IMG/VR virus record: IMGVR_UViG_3300036841_000445
Coordinates: 1 to 45,624 of that record
Source: a virus
Length of the DNA stretch: 45,624 nt
Direction: 5' to 3' (one strand)
Shown here: positions 44,556 through 45,624 of the stretch, one piece after another
Layout: the number at the start of each line of letters is the position of its first letter
Position numbering within the stretch: position 1 is the stretch's first letter
Program-made: the position numbers and the translations under genes
The notes under the pieces: model-generated
What the model saw: only the letters and a program-made list of their open reading frames with translations
The model's database searches: none
Told to the model about the DNA's origin: nothing

Positions 44556-45202
44556 TCAGCCTCGCCGCCTGCTGCAGTCCTATCACGTGCCACGACCGGG
44601 TCTCGCTCCAGGGTGGTGGTTGGGCCTGCCGAATGCTCTTGGAGTGCGGATTGCTCGACGGCCGCCCGCTTCTATCAGAGAGGCTGGAGAGCCTCGATGA
44701 TGATCGCGTCGCTTGGTTCTGCCGAACGTGTGGGCGAATGGAAGGGGATGCTCTGGAGAAGCACTGCCCGCAGTGCGACGGAAAGCGGATTCGCGTCTCG
44801 CGCTACGAGTGGTATCTCGCCGATGCGCTCCAGGCAGAGCTGGAAAAGTCAGGCCGAAGATTCACCGTGACGGAGCAGTGGGAGCTCCCTGACCACCGAG
44901 GTTTCTCCTGGTACTTCGACCTCGCGGTTAGCGTCGAGGGCGCCTCGTACTTCGGCGGCATCACGGAACTGATTGAGATTCAAGGCCCCACTCATGCGCA
45001 CCAGGCCGTCTACTCCGGCCCTGGCGGCGGATACACCCGCGACCACGACAAGCACTGGGAGGTGTTCAACGTGCACCGGTTGCACAAGTCCGGATACGAC
45101 TTCCGGGCGATCCCAGCCACCGAATGCCGCCGCAGCGTTATCCGGATCACGGCGGAGACCATCGCTGCGCAGCTGGTGAACAAGGCAGATACGTTCTCGT
45201 GA
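44552..45202 (+). CDS. Zinc-ribbon PD-(D/E)XK-type nuclease candidate
   Basis: 216 residues, GTG overlapping the previous stop. Cys-rich front (FCRTCGRMEG, HCPQCDGKRIRVSR) forms a zinc ribbon. Next, SRYEWYLADALQAELEKSGR, then WYFDLAVSVEG and ELIEIQGPTHAH, HDKHWEVFNVH: an Asp, then E-x-Q, then His/Asp-rich helix, like the VSR/DUF559-type endonuclease order with Gln in place of Lys. Likely a DNA nuclease of the replication set. Codon use has more A/T than its neighbours. Confidence 0.6.
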   Translation: MISLAACCSPITCHDRVSLQGGGWACRMLLECGLLDGRPLLSERLESLDDDRVAWFCRTCGRMEGDALEKHCPQCDGKRIRVSRYEWYLADALQAELEKSGRRFTVTEQWELPDHRGFSWYFDLAVSVEGASYFGGITELIEIQGPTHAHQAVYSGPGGGYTRDHDKHWEVFNVHRLHKSGYDFRAIPATECRRSVIRITAETIAAQLVNKADTFS

Positions 45203-45285
45203 AGCCCCGCCTGCTGCTCGCCTTGGCGGTGATCCTCCTCGGCGTCCTGGTCCGCGTCGTGCAGCTGGTGCAGGAGTGGCGATGA
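45199..45285 (+). CDS. 28-residue single-pass membrane peptide
   Basis: GTG overlapping the TGA of the nuclease gene and a TGA overlapping the next ATG (ATGA). VKPRLLLALAVILLGVLVRV, VQLVQEWR: one hydrophobic helix with basic flanks. Overlaps at both ends favour a real coding role. Function unknown. Confidence 0.5.
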   Translation: MKPRLLLALAVILLGVLVRVVQLVQEWR

Positions 45286-45624
45286 CGCTTTCGCCGCTGA
45301 CGCTCCGCGAGGCCGCCGCATTCGTACAGCAGCACCACCGCCACAGCCAGGCGCCGCAGGGTGGGCTGTTCGCAATCGGCGCAGCATCGGCCGGCGAGGT
45401 CGTCGGCGTCGTGATCGTCGGACGACCGGTCGCTTGCCACATGTCTGACGGCTGGACGGCGGAGGTCACCCGGCTCTGTACGGATGGCAGTCGCAATGCC
45501 TGCTCGCTGCTGTACGCGGCAGCGTGGCGAGCGGCGCGGGCGATGGGCTACCGGCAGCTGATCACGTACACGCTGGCGTCCGAGCCTGGCACATCCCTGC
45601 GCGCCGCTGGCTGGCGCGTGGTGG
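45282..45624 (+). CDS. XF1762 family protein, 5' part (continues at base 128)
   Basis: ATG at 45282 overlapping the previous TGA. MTLSPLTLREAAAFVQQHHR, then GGLFAIGAASAGEVVGVVIV, GRPVACHMSDGWTAEVTRLC and TDGSRNACSLLYAAAWRAAR. This is the classic head of the XF1762 family, and the frame continues past the contig end to the stop at 235-237. Probable acetyltransferase-like fold; role unknown. Confidence 0.85.
   Translation, partial: MTLSPLTLREAAAFVQQHHRHSQAPQGGLFAIGAASAGEVVGVVIVGRPVACHMSDGWTAEVTRLCTDGSRNACSLLYAAAWRAARAMGYRQLITYTLASEPGTSLRAAGWRVV
45498..45624. repeat. Terminal overlap, right copy (127 bp)
   Basis: Exact copy of 1-127. It shows that the contig is complete and closes on itself. 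Confidence 0.95.

Noticed and set aside
1-45624. Integrated prophage with host flanks, plasmid genes, insertion sequences or toxin-antitoxin pairs
   Set aside because: No host-type genes at either end and no transposase, partition or toxin family seen; the RHH gene at 34848 lacks a toxin partner.

Overview
The window is one complete, temperate, tailed-phage genome of the HK97-capsid siphovirus type. The first 127 bases are repeated exactly as the last 127 bases, and one reading frame (XF1762 family) runs unbroken across the join. The sequence is therefore a closed or circularly permuted contig with a unique length of 45,497 bp. There are no host flanks, so this is not a prophage cut from a chromosome. 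The genome is very G+C rich, with strong G/C preference at third codon positions. The terminase style (a degenerate Walker A, RPQKWGKG), the Rv2525c-type glycoside-hydrolase-like lysin and the actinobacterial-looking TPR protein suggest a high-GC host such as an Actinomycetota member, or a comparable soil lineage. The host cannot be fixed from sequence alone.

Layout, left to right. (1) 0.0-1.6 kb: three small genes before the virion genes, including a sigma-region-4-like HTH protein, a PD-(D/E)XK-like protein and a sigma-region-2-like protein. (2) 1.6-5.7 kb: an adhesion/baseplate-type module placed upstream of the packaging genes, including a fibre with nine 22-residue repeats and a BppU-like protein. 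(3) 5.7-12.2 kb: HNH endonuclease, small and large terminase, portal, prohead protease and major capsid protein. (4) 12.2-23.4 kb: head completion, neck, tail tube, tail chaperones with a -1 frameshift at CCCCCCC, a 627-residue tape measure and two large tail-tip proteins. A leftward membrane-protein gene sits inside this late operon. (5) 23.4-26.7 kb: the lysis region, with a glycoside-hydrolase-like lysin, several small membrane proteins and a papain-type cysteine peptidase, closed by a terminator. (6) 26.75-29.75 kb: leftward and mixed genes, namely tRNA-Leu(UAA), a TPR protein lacking its own HTH, two membrane proteins, three small DNA-binding proteins and an operator/promoter region that looks like the immunity switch. 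(7) 29.8-39.6 kb: a rightward early operon of small proteins and recombination genes (YqaJ exonuclease, RecT, DnaQ-like exonuclease, a resolvase-like nuclease), a DUF6745 protein with a 26-copy 12-bp repeat, and a divergent ribbon-helix-helix regulator. (8) 39.65-41.3 kb: excisionase-like protein, tyrosine integrase and a probable attP. (9) 41.3-45.6 kb: J-domain protein, replication initiator with an iteron origin inside it, helicase loader and a zinc-ribbon nuclease.

How it fits together (inference). The repressor-like genes at 28.9-29.7 kb probably control the early promoter at 29.79 kb through the CTACC/GGTAG operators. Int and Xis act on the 41.1-41.3 kb site. The initiator binds its own eight iterons and, with the loader, recruits a host helicase, since no phage helicase or polymerase is visible. 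YqaJ and RecT provide recombination. The sigma-like pair may switch on the late genes next to it.

Points most worth following up: the TPR gene that abuts a tRNA-Leu(UAA), the split sigma-like pair, the leftward membrane gene inside the tail operon, the iteron origin, the attP architecture, and the three-in-one nested reading frames at 13.0-13.5 kb.
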